From contig CALCHM010000195.1 of NCBI GenBank assembly GCA_937901345.1, positions 1-19,174 on the forward strand: DNA of 19,174 nucleotides. The letters run 5' to 3'. Position 1 is the first letter of the stretch. Each line of letters starts with the position of its first letter. The position numbers were made by a program, and so were the translations under genes. The notes beneath the pieces were generated by a model that saw only the letters and a list, made by a program, of their open reading frames with translations, had not been told where the DNA came from and searched no databases. This document shows positions 1-8,857 of this stretch, piece after piece. This DNA is from an uncultured Prevotella sp. GTDB taxonomy: Bacteria > Bacteroidota > Bacteroidia > Bacteroidales > Bacteroidaceae.

Positions 1-127
1 GCGTGTCGCTGCCTTGATTGGGAAAACGGTTGTCGGTTGGAAATACAAAAAGGCGCAACAACACGTAGTAACGCCACGATTGATCTGTTTCGAGGAAACT
101 TCAATGCAGCGAGTCGAAATCAGATGA
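1..127 (+). CDS. Possible 3' end of a gene cut by the window edge
   Basis: The frame starting at base 2 is open from the window edge to a TGA at 125-127 and would encode about 41 residues ending in CFEETSMQRVEIR. I do not recognise the family. The frame starting at base 1 is also open, to about base 159, and one minus-strand frame is open as well, so the choice of frame is a judgement from residue composition only. A plus-strand gene ending here would converge with the minus-strand transporter gene, and the hairpin at 160-216 would sit between the two 3' ends. Only the upstream sequence can settle this. Confidence 0.25.
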   Translation, partial: RVAALIGKTVVGWKYKKAQQHVVTPRLICFEETSMQRVEIR

Positions 128-159
128 TAATGTATCCTTTCTATCGTTGTTCGAAATAG

Positions 160-216
160 CATACAACAAATCAGGGTGTGTCAAAATAGCATTGACACAC
201 CCCGATTTGTTGTATG
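160..216. terminator. Long hairpin downstream of the MFS gene, possible bidirectional terminator
   Basis: Two 25-base arms (160-184 and 192-216) are reverse complements with a single A/C mismatch, around a 7-base loop. The hairpin lies 36 bases beyond the stop codon of the minus-strand transporter gene and 32 bases beyond the possible plus-strand gene end. Neither side has a clear T-run, so it is not a textbook intrinsic terminator. It could act by RNA structure alone, protect mRNA 3' ends, or be a palindromic repeat element. Confidence 0.5.
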
Positions 217-252
217 GAATTAAGCCGCATCCGTTTTAGGACGCTATAAGTA

Positions 253-1644
253 TTACGCTGCAATATTGGGCTTCTCAAGACCGTAGTTCTTACGCTTGTC
301 TTCAGCCTTCAACCAAAGGGCAAGACCGAGAGCGATAACACCAAAACATGCGAAGATAAGCATGGGGATGGTGTAGTCGTAAAGACTCACGAGATTGCCA
401 TCGCGCTCAACAGTGCCCACGATGCAGTATTCGCTCAACACGTTACCAATAAGAAGGGGCACGCCACCCAAACCGATATTCTGAACCCAGAAGATGAGGG
501 CATAGGCCGAACCGAGCAAGCGAAGGGGAATAATCTTGGGAACCGAGGGCCACATAGCACTAGGAACAAGCGAGAAGGCTACACCAAGAAGCACCATGAT
601 AATGGCAGCAAACCACCAGTAGTTGAGCAACGGCATGGCGAAAAGCAAGTGTACGAGAATCAACAATACGGAACCAATCACCATGATTGTAGCACCCTTA
701 CCATACTTGTCATAAATGCCACCAAAGATAGGAGTCATCAACAAGTTGCCGAAGGGAAGAATCGAGGGAAGGAAACCTGCAAGCGTGGGATCAACGTTGT
801 ACTTGTTGATCATCAACGAAGTGGCATACTTCAAGAAGGGGAACACCGCAGAGTAGAAGCAGAGGCAAAGCAAAGCGATGAGCCAGAAACCCTTGCTGCG
901 AAGGATGATGGTGAGGTCACCCAACTTGAAGGTTTCGTCATCTTCGGTAGCAACCTTGGTCGTACCTTCTTGCTTGTCCAAACGGCTATCCATAACGCAG
1001 AACACTAAGTAAGCCATCAAACCTACGAGCAAAAGCACCCACGCAAGGAGCAGCGGTGTTGACACTTCAAAATTCTTTGCAAGAATAGGGCTTACCGCCA
1101 AAGCGAGTGCTGTGCCCAAACGTGCTACAGCCACCTGAATACCCATGGCGAGTGCTGTTTCATAACCTTGGAACCAGCGTGCGATAACCTTAGTAACAGT
1201 GATACCGCAGTTTTCGGTACCTACAGCAAAGATGGCGTAACCAATACATGCTGTGAGCACTTGTTGGTTCAAACCAAGAATGATGGGTTCGCCACCAGGA
1301 GCAATAAATTCAACCGAATAATACTTAATGCCAGCACCTACCACCATAAACAAGCATGAAGCGACACCCGTGAGGCGCACGCCAAACTTATCCAAAATGA
1401 TGCCACCAAAGAGCAACATGAAGAAGAACACGTTGAGCCACATGTATGCCCAGTTGAAATTACCAAAGTCGCTGGCACTCCATCCCATACCGCCTTGCTC
1501 AATAGAAATGCCGAGCATGTCCATAAGAGGAGACATGGCATCGGTGAGGAAGTAACCCCACATCATCGTAAAACTAACGATGATAAGCGCCGTCCAACGC
1601 GCTGCCTTTGAGTCGCGAAGTGTTTGTTTGAGTTGTTGAGTCAT
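253..1644 (-). CDS. MFS transporter, MFSD1-like (probable dipeptide transporter)
   Basis: A 463-residue inner-membrane protein with about 12 hydrophobic segments in two halves joined by a charged loop near residues 218-243. GGIILDKFGVRLTG (80-93) is the family's loop 2-3 motif. The sequence resembles animal lysosomal MFSD1 more than common sugar or drug carriers. From memory of human MFSD1, the stretch from Glu144 to Arg175 aligns without gaps with that protein's substrate-binding Glu and Arg, 31 residues apart in both, and shares the WFxGxE and AR(L/I)G patterns. The second half shares CFYxAVFPF and AMWPxV-like blocks. MFSD1 carries dipeptides. The gene lies 49 bases downstream of a dipeptidyl-peptidase gene on the same strand, which supports peptide uptake. 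Another small organic substrate remains possible. The MFS family is near certain; the substrate is inferred. Confidence 0.9.
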   Translation of the reverse strand: MTQQLKQTLRDSKAARWTALIIVSFTMMWGYFLTDAMSPLMDMLGISIEQGGMGWSASDFGNFNWAYMWLNVFFFMLLFGGIILDKFGVRLTGVASCLFMVVGAGIKYYSVEFIAPGGEPIILGLNQQVLTACIGYAIFAVGTENCGITVTKVIARWFQGYETALAMGIQVAVARLGTALALAVSPILAKNFEVSTPLLLAWVLLLVGLMAYLVFCVMDSRLDKQEGTTKVATEDDETFKLGDLTIILRSKGFWLIALLCLCFYSAVFPFLKYATSLMINKYNVDPTLAGFLPSILPFGNLLMTPIFGGIYDKYGKGATIMVIGSVLLILVHLLFAMPLLNYWWFAAIIMVLLGVAFSLVPSAMWPSVPKIIPLRLLGSAYALIFWVQNIGLGGVPLLIGNVLSEYCIVGTVERDGNLVSLYDYTIPMLIFACFGVIALGLALWLKAEDKRKNYGLEKPNIAA

Positions 1645-1693
1645 TGTTATTTTGTTTTTATGAAATTCTAATTAGGATGCATCAGAGGGAGAT

Positions 1694-3877
1694 TTATTTA
1701 CCCTCGTTCTTCAACCACTTGTCCAACCAGCGGAAGAAAGTGCGCTGCCAAAGGATGCCGTTCTGAGGTTTGAGCACCCAGTGGTTTTCATCAGGGAAGA
1801 GCAAGAGTTGCGCAGGAATGCCACGCACACGAGCAGCGGTGAAGGCGCTTTCAGCCTGCGTGTATTCAATGCGGAAGTCCTTCTGACCGTGGATGCAGAG
1901 GATGGGCGTATCCCAACGATCTACGTAGAGGTGGGGAGATGTTTCAAATACCTTTGCACGCTTGCCTTGCGCATCCTTATACCAGGGTGCTTGCCCCATA
2001 TCCCAGTTGGGGAACCACATTTCTTCGGTTTCAACGTATTGCTGTTGCGTATTGAAGATACCATCGTGAGCAATGAATGCCTTGAAGCGCTTTTCGTGAT
2101 TACCCGCCAACCAATAAACGCTATAACCACCGAAACTTGCACCTACAGCACCGAGACGTTCTGTGTCAACCCAGGGTTCTTTGCAAAGGTCGTCGATAGC
2201 CGAAAGGTAATCTTTCATACACTGACCTGAGTAGTCACCACTGATTTGTTCCAACCACTCCATGCCGAAACCAGGAAGGCCGCGACGGTTGGGGGCGATA
2301 ACGACGTAACCCTGATTGGCCATTACCTGGAAGTTCCAACGGAAACTCCAGAACTGACTAACGGGCGACTGAGGACCACCTTCGCAGAAGAGCAACGTGG
2401 GATATTTCTTCGTGGGGTCGAAGTTGGGAGGAAGAATCACCCAAGCGTGCATCTGCTTCTTGTCGGTAGTTTCAATCCAGCGTTCCTTGACTTCACCAAA
2501 TTCGAAGTGTGCGTAGAAGGGTTCGTTTTCTTGCGTGAGTTGTGTCTTCTGTCCGTCAGCAATGTTCACGAAATACACCTCGTCAGCGCGACTCATAGAG
2601 TGACACTTAGTGAGGAGTTGCTTGCCATCGGGGTGCACACCGAGGAGCACGTAGTCTGCCACATCATCCGTAATTTGCTTGACTTCGCCCTTCAAGTTGG
2701 TTTGATAGAGGTTTGTGCGACCGTGCCAAACTCCGCTGAAGTAAAGCGTTTGGTTGTCTTGTGCCCAAGCAAATTCGTTAACACCACTTTCAAAACTTTC
2801 AGTCACGTACGACTTCTTACCTGTTGCAAATTCATAGATGCAAAGACGTGTGCGGTCGCTTTCGTAACCATCGCGCTCCATGCTGCTCCACGCAATGTAG
2901 TTGCCATCGGGTGAGAACTGGGGATTCTGGTCATAACCGGCATTCACGTCTTCAGCGAATTGATTCACCGCCTGGTTTTTCAACGAACGTGTGGGGTCGC
3001 AAGCAGGACGCACGTAACCTTCGGGTTTGCAGAGGTTCTTTACATTGCCTGTTTCAATATCGTATAAATAAATGTCGCTATCGGTGCTGATGGCGTAATC
3101 CAAACCGGCGAGTTTGCGACAAGTGTAAGCAATCTGCTTGCTGTCAGGACTCCATGCCAACTGTTCTACACCACCGAAGGGCAACATGGGACATTCGTAA
3201 GGTTCGCCTTCAAGAAGGTCCTTGCTCTCACCCACCTTTTCACCATCAAATGCTGCCAAGAAGGGATGTGGTGCCGACTTGGTGTAGTGGTCCCAATGTT
3301 TGTACATAAGGTCGTTTGCCACAATGCCTGTTGTGAGTTGCAGGTCGGCATCATTTTCCTGAACGCTGCTTTCATGATTTACAGTCTTCACAAGAATCAC
3401 CTTCGTACCGCAGGGTGAGAAGAGATAATCGTTGACATCGCTCGCTTCAAATGTAATCTGCTTGCGATTGCTTCCGTCAGCATGCATCATCCAAAGTTGC
3501 ATGGCGCCATCCTTGTCGGCTGCGAGGTAAGCCACTTTGTTTGTGCCGGGAATAAAAGAAGGTGCGTATTCAGCACTTGCTTCGGCAGTAAGCGCCACGG
3601 GCGTTGCATCAGTTGTGGGCGTTGAAGCGTAGATAACGGCGCGACTCTTGTTTTTCTCAACACTGTAATACGTTACGCCATAGATAGCCTGTTGTGCATC
3701 GGCTGAGAGTTGATAACTTCCGATGCGTCCCATTTGCCACATTACCTCGGGAGTGAACTGGCGCGATGAGTCGGCAAACTCGGTGGTTCGGCTGATACCG
3801 TCAGTTTCAACTGAAGCAGACGGAGTGCATGCTGCAAGTGCCATAGTCAGCATAGTTGTTGTAAGAATTTTATTCAT
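1694..3877 (-). CDS. S9 family dipeptidyl-peptidase lipoprotein, DPP5-like
   Basis: A 727-residue exported serine peptidase. The N-terminus is a lipoprotein signal with lipobox LAAC (Cys17). No acidic run directly follows the Cys, so a periplasmic rather than surface position is more likely. Residues about 50-480 form a beta-propeller with TolB/WD-like repeats (for example FSPDGNYIAWSS and AWSPDSKQIAY). Residues about 490-727 form the alpha/beta-hydrolase domain. The triad is readable: Ser581 in GASFGGY, Asp667 in GQKDFR and His699 in PDENHWV. The Ser-Asp and Asp-His spacings (86 and 32) are close to those I recall for Porphyromonas DPP5, which removes dipeptides after Ala or hydrophobic residues. 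Start codon and signal sequence agree. It is probably the first gene of a unit with the downstream transporter. An acylaminoacyl-peptidase-like role is the main alternative. Confidence 0.9.
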   Translation of the reverse strand: MNKILTTTMLTMALAACTPSASVETDGISRTTEFADSSRQFTPEVMWQMGRIGSYQLSADAQQAIYGVTYYSVEKNKSRAVIYASTPTTDATPVALTAEASAEYAPSFIPGTNKVAYLAADKDGAMQLWMMHADGSNRKQITFEASDVNDYLFSPCGTKVILVKTVNHESSVQENDADLQLTTGIVANDLMYKHWDHYTKSAPHPFLAAFDGEKVGESKDLLEGEPYECPMLPFGGVEQLAWSPDSKQIAYTCRKLAGLDYAISTDSDIYLYDIETGNVKNLCKPEGYVRPACDPTRSLKNQAVNQFAEDVNAGYDQNPQFSPDGNYIAWSSMERDGYESDRTRLCIYEFATGKKSYVTESFESGVNEFAWAQDNQTLYFSGVWHGRTNLYQTNLKGEVKQITDDVADYVLLGVHPDGKQLLTKCHSMSRADEVYFVNIADGQKTQLTQENEPFYAHFEFGEVKERWIETTDKKQMHAWVILPPNFDPTKKYPTLLFCEGGPQSPVSQFWSFRWNFQVMANQGYVVIAPNRRGLPGFGMEWLEQISGDYSGQCMKDYLSAIDDLCKEPWVDTERLGAVGASFGGYSVYWLAGNHEKRFKAFIAHDGIFNTQQQYVETEEMWFPNWDMGQAPWYKDAQGKRAKVFETSPHLYVDRWDTPILCIHGQKDFRIEYTQAESAFTAARVRGIPAQLLLFPDENHWVLKPQNGILWQRTFFRWLDKWLKNEGK

Positions 3878-3919
3878 ACGAATTAGATTACTGAAATGTT
3901 GCTTATATACAAATCAAAA

Positions 3920-3980
3920 AAAGAGAAAGGAGAAATAAGAATGAGGATTTTATCATCAATGCTTTCTCATTTCTCCTTTC
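3920..3980 (-). terminator. Intrinsic terminator of yidC
   Basis: On the minus strand, arms 3969-3980 and 3925-3936 form 12 perfect base pairs, extendable by about 5 more inward with one G-U pair. The transcript then runs into TCTTTTTTT. The hairpin begins 8 bases after the yidC stop, so yidC should be transcribed separately from the peptidase gene that follows on the same strand. Confidence 0.85.
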
Positions 3981-3987
3981 ATAAGAG

Positions 3988-5874
3988 TTACATGCCGCGT
4001 TTCTGCTTGATTTCCTGCTGGCGCTTCAAGAGTTCTTCTTGTTGCTTCTGCATGGCTTCGAGGCGTGCTGCAAGACCAGAAGTCTTCTTCTGAGGATTCT
4101 TCTTATTCTCTTCATAACGCTTTTCTAACTGTTCGAGCAACTTTTGGTCGTCAGTTGTTTTGCGGAGCCACCACATGGTGAGGGCACTGATGAAGAGTGA
4201 GATGAAGTAATAGTAGTTCAAACCACTTGAATATTTATTGAACATGAAGAAGAACATCAAAGGCATGAGATACATCATCCAGTTCATAATCTTCATCTGC
4301 TCAGCCTGCTCGGGTGTCATCGTGTCTCTTTGCTGACGCATGGTCATCCAACTATACAAAATTTGTGCACCACAGAAGAGCAAACAGAACAAAGAGAGGT
4401 GGTTACCCAAGCCCCAGATTTCTGTGCCCCAACTGATCACGTCGTCGTAAGCAGAAAGGTCGTCAGCCCAAAGGAAACTCTGCTGGCGCAATTCAATAGC
4501 ATTCGGAATAAAGTTGAACATCGCAATCCACAATGGCATCTGAATCAACATAGGCAAACATCCGCCCATGGGACTTACACCATACTGACTGTAAAGTTGC
4601 ATCGTTTCTTGCTGGCGCTTCAAAGCATCTTCCTTATTGGGATATTTCGCATTGATAACATCCAACTTTGGACGAAGCACTCGCATGCGAGCACCGCTCA
4701 AGTAACTCTTCTTCGTGGTAGGATAAACAATAACACGCATCAAGAGCGTGATAAGTAAGAGCACTACCCACATGGGGAGGTTCATCGCCGTAAGATAATC
4801 GAACACATAAATTGTGAAGAAACGGTTGATCCAACGGAAGAGGGGCCAACCGAGGTCAACGAGTTCTTGCAAATCATTTTCGCGCTCAGAGAGACGGAAA
4901 TCATCCATCTTTTGGAGCGTACGATAATGGTTAGGACCAAAATAGAATTGAAGGTTAGCGAGTTCCTCAGAAGAGGCATCAAAAGGAAGATGCATCTTAG
5001 CAGTATATCCCTTCAAATAACCAGAATATTCAGCCATCTGTTCGCTCTTCAAATCCACATTTGTGAAGGATTCCTTTGCAATCATCACAGCACTGAAATA
5101 CTGATTTTTGAAGGCAATCCAATCAACGGGTTGTTGCAACTTCTCTTGCTCATTCTCCATTTCAGCAAGATTTTCAGCATCGTCATCAGTGAGTTTGTAA
5201 GTGAGGGTTGAATACATGTTTTCAAAGTAATACCCCTTCTCCTGCTGCTTCACGCAATCCTTCCAATCTACCTGAATGTCACTATTACGTGCAAAATGCT
5301 TCTGCATGTTCTTAGCACGGATGGTGAAATTCACCAAATAATTATCAGGGAGCAAAGCGTAATCCAACATGATTGATTCGCCATTTGGATGCGACAAAAC
5401 CATTGTCACGCTGGTGTCCGTTTGATTTTCTGCCGTAAAATAATAATCCTTCAACGAAAGGATGTTTTCTTTAGTCTCAAATGAGAAATTCATCTCTGAA
5501 TTGGTCTCATCGAAGAGGTAAAGCGGAGCATCAAGATTTTCCTTGTAGTGCTCATAACTGCGATATTCGCAAAGATTGGCACGAGCAATCATACCCCCCT
5601 TGGGGTTGATTACGAGTTGCACCTTACCATTATCAAGAATCACACCTTCTTGATAGTTTTGCTCCTTAGAAGCAAAGAAAAGCGCTGTTGAATCAACAAC
5701 AGTTGCAACATCCGCCTGTTCAGACGCATCAACTGTAGCCTTTACTTCTTCTGTTTGGGGTTCCGTTGTTGCAATGTTTTGCGTTTCCGTTTCTCCTCCC
5801 AATGAACTAAAATAGGGAAAAGCAAACGCCACACAAAGCATGAGAACAAGTCCAGTAATTGTGTTTTTGTCCAT
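3988..5874 (-). CDS. yidC: Membrane protein insertase YidC
   Basis: A 628-residue Oxa1/YidC/Alb3-family insertase, which places and folds inner-membrane proteins alone or with SecYEG. Residues 5-24 are the first membrane segment (GLVLMLCVAFAFPYF). Residues about 60-345 are the large periplasmic domain, with the typical block DNGKVQLVINPKGGMI (81-96). The conserved core with five membrane segments spans about 350-570, and Arg380 in LLMRVIVYP matches the essential groove arginine of the family. YGVSPMGGCLPMLIQMPLW (431-449) is a family signature. The C-terminal tail (about 572-628) is rich in Lys, Gln and Glu, likely a coiled coil, and could contact the ribosome. The length is usual for Bacteroidetes. 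It is divergent from the DUF3078 gene and has its own terminator. Confidence 0.97.
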   Translation of the reverse strand: MDKNTITGLVLMLCVAFAFPYFSSLGGETETQNIATTEPQTEEVKATVDASEQADVATVVDSTALFFASKEQNYQEGVILDNGKVQLVINPKGGMIARANLCEYRSYEHYKENLDAPLYLFDETNSEMNFSFETKENILSLKDYYFTAENQTDTSVTMVLSHPNGESIMLDYALLPDNYLVNFTIRAKNMQKHFARNSDIQVDWKDCVKQQEKGYYFENMYSTLTYKLTDDDAENLAEMENEQEKLQQPVDWIAFKNQYFSAVMIAKESFTNVDLKSEQMAEYSGYLKGYTAKMHLPFDASSEELANLQFYFGPNHYRTLQKMDDFRLSERENDLQELVDLGWPLFRWINRFFTIYVFDYLTAMNLPMWVVLLLITLLMRVIVYPTTKKSYLSGARMRVLRPKLDVINAKYPNKEDALKRQQETMQLYSQYGVSPMGGCLPMLIQMPLWIAMFNFIPNAIELRQQSFLWADDLSAYDDVISWGTEIWGLGNHLSLFCLLFCGAQILYSWMTMRQQRDTMTPEQAEQMKIMNWMMYLMPLMFFFMFNKYSSGLNYYYFISLFISALTMWWLRKTTDDQKLLEQLEKRYEENKKNPQKKTSGLAARLEAMQKQQEELLKRQQEIKQKRGM

Positions 5875-6164
5875 AATTGTATATTTATTCTGTTAACTTT
5901 TCGATTCTAATTACGCACAGAAAATAGACAAGTCAACTGTTTTCTCAGTGGCTTGCCTACTTCGCGCCAAATGCGAATAATGCGAACATTCATTAAAATT
6001 CGGTGTAAAGTTACACATTTTAACCGACTCCTTGCCTTCTGACTTATAGTTTTTACACATTTATATATAAATTAGAAAAAAATGAAGAGTATGTCTCGTA
6101 AAATATAGAAAATTCTATTAATTTTGCCTACCATTCAATCACGACTATAAACACGAATTAAACA
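5875..6164. other. Divergent intergenic region between yidC and the DUF3078 gene
   Basis: This AT-rich 290-base region must hold promoters for both directions. It has a direct duplication of a 9-mer, AATGCGAAT and AATGCGAAC at 5970-5987, and two occurrences of TTACACATTT-like sequence (about 6010-6019 and 6053-6062). I see no open frame or strong hairpin. The yidC promoter could not be placed with confidence. Confidence 0.6.
6119..6126 (+). promoter_or_regulatory. Candidate -7 box for the DUF3078-tsaB-murA operon
   Basis: TAATTTTG matches the Bacteroidetes primary-sigma -7 consensus TAnnTTTG and lies 38 bases before the start codon, in a suitable place for a short leader. No clear TTTG-like -33 element is seen at the usual 19-21 base spacing, so this is a one-box call. 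AT-rich sequence gives such matches by chance. Confidence 0.4.
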
Positions 6165-7484
6165 ATGAATTTACGTTTATTTCTAACCATCATATTATGT
6201 TGTATATGCGGTTGTTGGCAAACAAATGCACAAACATTAAACACCGATGAAGATACAACAAAAGACACCACCAACATTTTCTTGCAAACGATTGCGGCTT
6301 ATCAAGATTCGCTACAACAAACGAAGCAGTATTTTAAACATTGGAAATACAGAGGCTCAGACACTTTATCAAACCCATATTATCATCGCTTGTTCTTTCA
6401 AAATGGTTTAAGCGATGATATTTTTGAGAAAAGTTTAGGCGTGTTAGAAGAAACCGAGGGAACCCTATCACCTACCCACGTTAAGGATATTTATATCAAT
6501 AATCTCATCGCTAAAACATATACAAAATATCCCAATTACATTAAAAATTATTTGCAATCAAATACCCCTAAAGAAACTCCGAAAGAGCAACCAGTCGAAC
6601 AGCACCACGAAGTACAAAAACCTCAGAAGAGCAACGAATCGTTAGTTCCTGTTGACATCGAAGCATTTGACAACACACAGAATTTCGTCGTAAAGAAACC
6701 TAATTTTTGGAAATTCAAGGCTACGGCATCATTAGAATTTATGCAGGCTTATTTCTCCAGCAATTGGTATAAAGGAGGTGATAACAATAACTCCATGCTT
6801 GCAACCTGTAATCTTGAAGCAAACTACGACAACAAGCAAGGAGTTATTTGGACAAACCAATTGGAAATGAAGATTGGTTTCCAAAATTCAAAAGGTGATG
6901 ATTTACATGAGTTTAAAACGAATACTGACTTGATTCGTTTAACCAACAAGGTGGGTATTCAAGCCACTAAGAGATGGTACTATACGGCAACACTTCAGAG
7001 TTGGACACAATTCTATAAGGGCTATAGAGCAAACGATCCCAAGGTTTATTCTGACTTCATGTCACCTTTTGAAAGTCTGCTTTCATTAGGTATGGATTAT
7101 CGCTATGACAAGAACAAATTCAAATTTAACGTATCGCTCTCACCATTTGCAGGTAAGTTTAAATATTGCGACCGACGCAATCTTGTAAACAATTACGGTT
7201 TAAAGGACAAGCATAGCAGATTAGAATTCGGTTCGAATATCACCACTACATTTAACTGGTCAATCACCAAGGACATTAGTTGGAACGGGCGAATCTATTA
7301 CTTCACCGATTACGACAAATCACAAATTGAATGGGAAAACACCATTAATCTGCGTGTCAATAAATACTTAAAAACCAAATTATTCTTCTACCCAAGATTT
7401 GATGATAGCGTTAACAAACCCGATGGAAAATCTTACTTCCAATTCCACGAAACGCTAACTCTTGGTGTGGACATTTCATTCTAA
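6165..7484 (+). CDS. DUF3078 domain-containing exported protein
   Basis: A 439-residue exported protein of unknown function. The first 23 residues or so form a signal peptide (hydrophobic LFLTIILCCICG) ending near TNAQT, a common Bacteroidetes signal-peptidase I site. ICGC could alternatively be read as a lipobox. Residues about 25-165 are a low-similarity region with a Pro/Lys/Glu/Gln-rich linker (about 133-155). From about 170 to the end lies the part I recognise as DUF3078, starting FWKFKATASLEFMQAYFSSNWYKGG. Alternating aromatic and polar strands and a final Phe (GVDISF) suggest an outer-membrane beta-barrel. It is first in the plus-strand housekeeping run, 25 bases before tsaB. The family name is by memory; barrel topology is inferred. 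Confidence 0.85.
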   Translation: MNLRLFLTIILCCICGCWQTNAQTLNTDEDTTKDTTNIFLQTIAAYQDSLQQTKQYFKHWKYRGSDTLSNPYYHRLFFQNGLSDDIFEKSLGVLEETEGTLSPTHVKDIYINNLIAKTYTKYPNYIKNYLQSNTPKETPKEQPVEQHHEVQKPQKSNESLVPVDIEAFDNTQNFVVKKPNFWKFKATASLEFMQAYFSSNWYKGGDNNNSMLATCNLEANYDNKQGVIWTNQLEMKIGFQNSKGDDLHEFKTNTDLIRLTNKVGIQATKRWYYTATLQSWTQFYKGYRANDPKVYSDFMSPFESLLSLGMDYRYDKNKFKFNVSLSPFAGKFKYCDRRNLVNNYGLKDKHSRLEFGSNITTTFNWSITKDISWNGRIYYFTDYDKSQIEWENTINLRVNKYLKTKLFFYPRFDDSVNKPDGKSYFQFHETLTLGVDISF

Positions 7485-7509
7485 CTATCACTAAAATAAG
7501 AAATCAACC

Positions 7510-8205
7510 GTGTCTTGCATTCTTAACATAGAAACCTCAACAGAAACGTGCTCAGTAGCAGTAGCACAAGATGGAGGTATTATCTTCGAAAAAATCAACC
7601 ACGAACCTAATTCTCATACGAAATACCTTGCAAAATTTGTGGAGGAAGCATTATCTTTCGCGGAAAGTCATGCCATTCCCTTAGATGCCGTGGCTGTTAG
7701 TTCAGGACCTGGTTCGTACACAGGATTGCGCATAGGTGTTTCCACGGCTAAAGGGATTTGCTATGGGAAGAACATCCCACTTATAGCAATTCCAACATTG
7801 AAATTACTTTGTGTAAAACCGCTCTTGTCTGACGATATCGAGGATGAAAATGCGCTACTATGTCCTATGATTGACGCTCGAAGAATGGAGGCGTACACCG
7901 CCATTTATGACCGCGCATTACGAGAAGTACGCCAAGTCCAAGCTGACGTCATTGAAGTTGATACCTATAAGGAATGGTTAGACAAAGGATTGGTATATTT
8001 CTTTGGCAATGGTGCAGAAAAGTGCAAAGAAATCCTGACACATCCTAACGCTAGATTCATCGACGACGTTATCCCCACGGCAAAATCCATGTTACCATTG
8101 GCAGAACTGGCAATTGCTAAAGGAAATTATGAAGACGTTGCCTATTTCGAACCATTCTACCTCAAAGATTTTGTTGCGATAAAATCAAAGTCGCCATTAG
8201 CATAA
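7510..8205 (+). CDS. tsaB: tRNA threonylcarbamoyladenosine complex subunit TsaB
   Basis: A 231-residue ASKHA-fold protein that partners TsaD (with TsaE) to add threonylcarbamoyl to A37 of tRNAs reading ANN codons, in the cytoplasm. TsaB is the dimerisation partner and is not itself catalytic. The N-terminal ILNIETSTETCSVAV and the motif SSGPGSYTGLRIG (64-76) are diagnostic. The start is GTG at 7510; it is preferred because the conserved ILNIETS block begins three residues later and no ATG precedes it in frame. The length is usual. It is probably cotranscribed with its neighbours, with 25 bases upstream and 41 bases downstream. Confidence 0.95.
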   Translation: MSCILNIETSTETCSVAVAQDGGIIFEKINHEPNSHTKYLAKFVEEALSFAESHAIPLDAVAVSSGPGSYTGLRIGVSTAKGICYGKNIPLIAIPTLKLLCVKPLLSDDIEDENALLCPMIDARRMEAYTAIYDRALREVRQVQADVIEVDTYKEWLDKGLVYFFGNGAEKCKEILTHPNARFIDDVIPTAKSMLPLAELAIAKGNYEDVAYFEPFYLKDFVAIKSKSPLA

Positions 8206-8246
8206 CATCAGTACTCCCGTTCCTACTCTATCCCACCTGTTATATT

Positions 8247-8849
8247 ATGGATTACGAAAATAATTCACAACAACTATTGCTTCCGGAATATGGAAGAAAC
8301 ATACTTAAGATGGTTGAACATGTGTTAACCATCCCTGATCGTGATGAACGTTTGGAATACGCGAAACGCATTATTGAGGCAATGAGTACTGTTGATATGA
8401 ATACAGAAGAATTGGGAGAGAGTTATCGAAAATATTCTTCTGATTACACCACAAAATTATGGGATCATTTGGCTTATTTATCGAACTATCAATTGGACAT
8501 AGATTATCCTGTTGAAATCACACGTCTCTCCGTATACGCTACACGTCCAGACAGACTTCCCTACCCTCAGCAAAACATGAGATACAGACATTATGGTGCA
8601 TTAGTGGAGCAACTCATAGAAAAGGTGAAAGAGTTACCTGATAGCGAATTGAAAACAACTACTCTCAAAGCAGCAGGAAATCGCATGAAACGCAACCTTG
8701 CCGATTGGAAAGGGGATAGTATCACCAATGACAAAGTTTCTAACGATATTGCTGAATATACAGATGGCGAACTATCACCCACATTCGAACAACACGATCT
8801 CATTAAGATAGAGGCAAATCATCGCGTGAAAAATCCTAACAATTATTAA
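8247..8849 (+). CDS. DUF4290 domain-containing protein
   Basis: A 200-residue soluble protein with no signal peptide or membrane segment. I recognise it as the Bacteroidetes family DUF4290 from its start, LLLPEYGRNILKMVEHVLTIPDRDER, and the later KLWDHLAYLSNYQLDIDYP. It looks mostly helical with a charged, probably disordered C-terminus (about 160-200). Its function is unknown. It ends 8 bases before murA and follows tsaB, so its transcription is tied to cell-wall and tRNA-modification genes. That conserved-looking position is the only functional clue. No catalytic motif is evident. Confidence 0.85.
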   Translation: MDYENNSQQLLLPEYGRNILKMVEHVLTIPDRDERLEYAKRIIEAMSTVDMNTEELGESYRKYSSDYTTKLWDHLAYLSNYQLDIDYPVEITRLSVYATRPDRLPYPQQNMRYRHYGALVEQLIEKVKELPDSELKTTTLKAAGNRMKRNLADWKGDSITNDKVSNDIAEYTDGELSPTFEQHDLIKIEANHRVKNPNNY

Positions 8850-8857
8850 GCAACCCC

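Noticed and set aside
2246..2914. Long plus-strand frame of 222 codons inside the peptidase gene
   Set aside because: It is antisense to a gene with a complete catalytic triad and family-wide features; the frame is a shadow of its codon bias.
5886..5936. E. coli-like sigma-70 promoter for yidC on the minus strand (TTGACT, 17 bases, TAATTA)
   Set aside because: The -10 part is a poor match and Bacteroidetes use a different promoter consensus, so the resemblance is probably chance.
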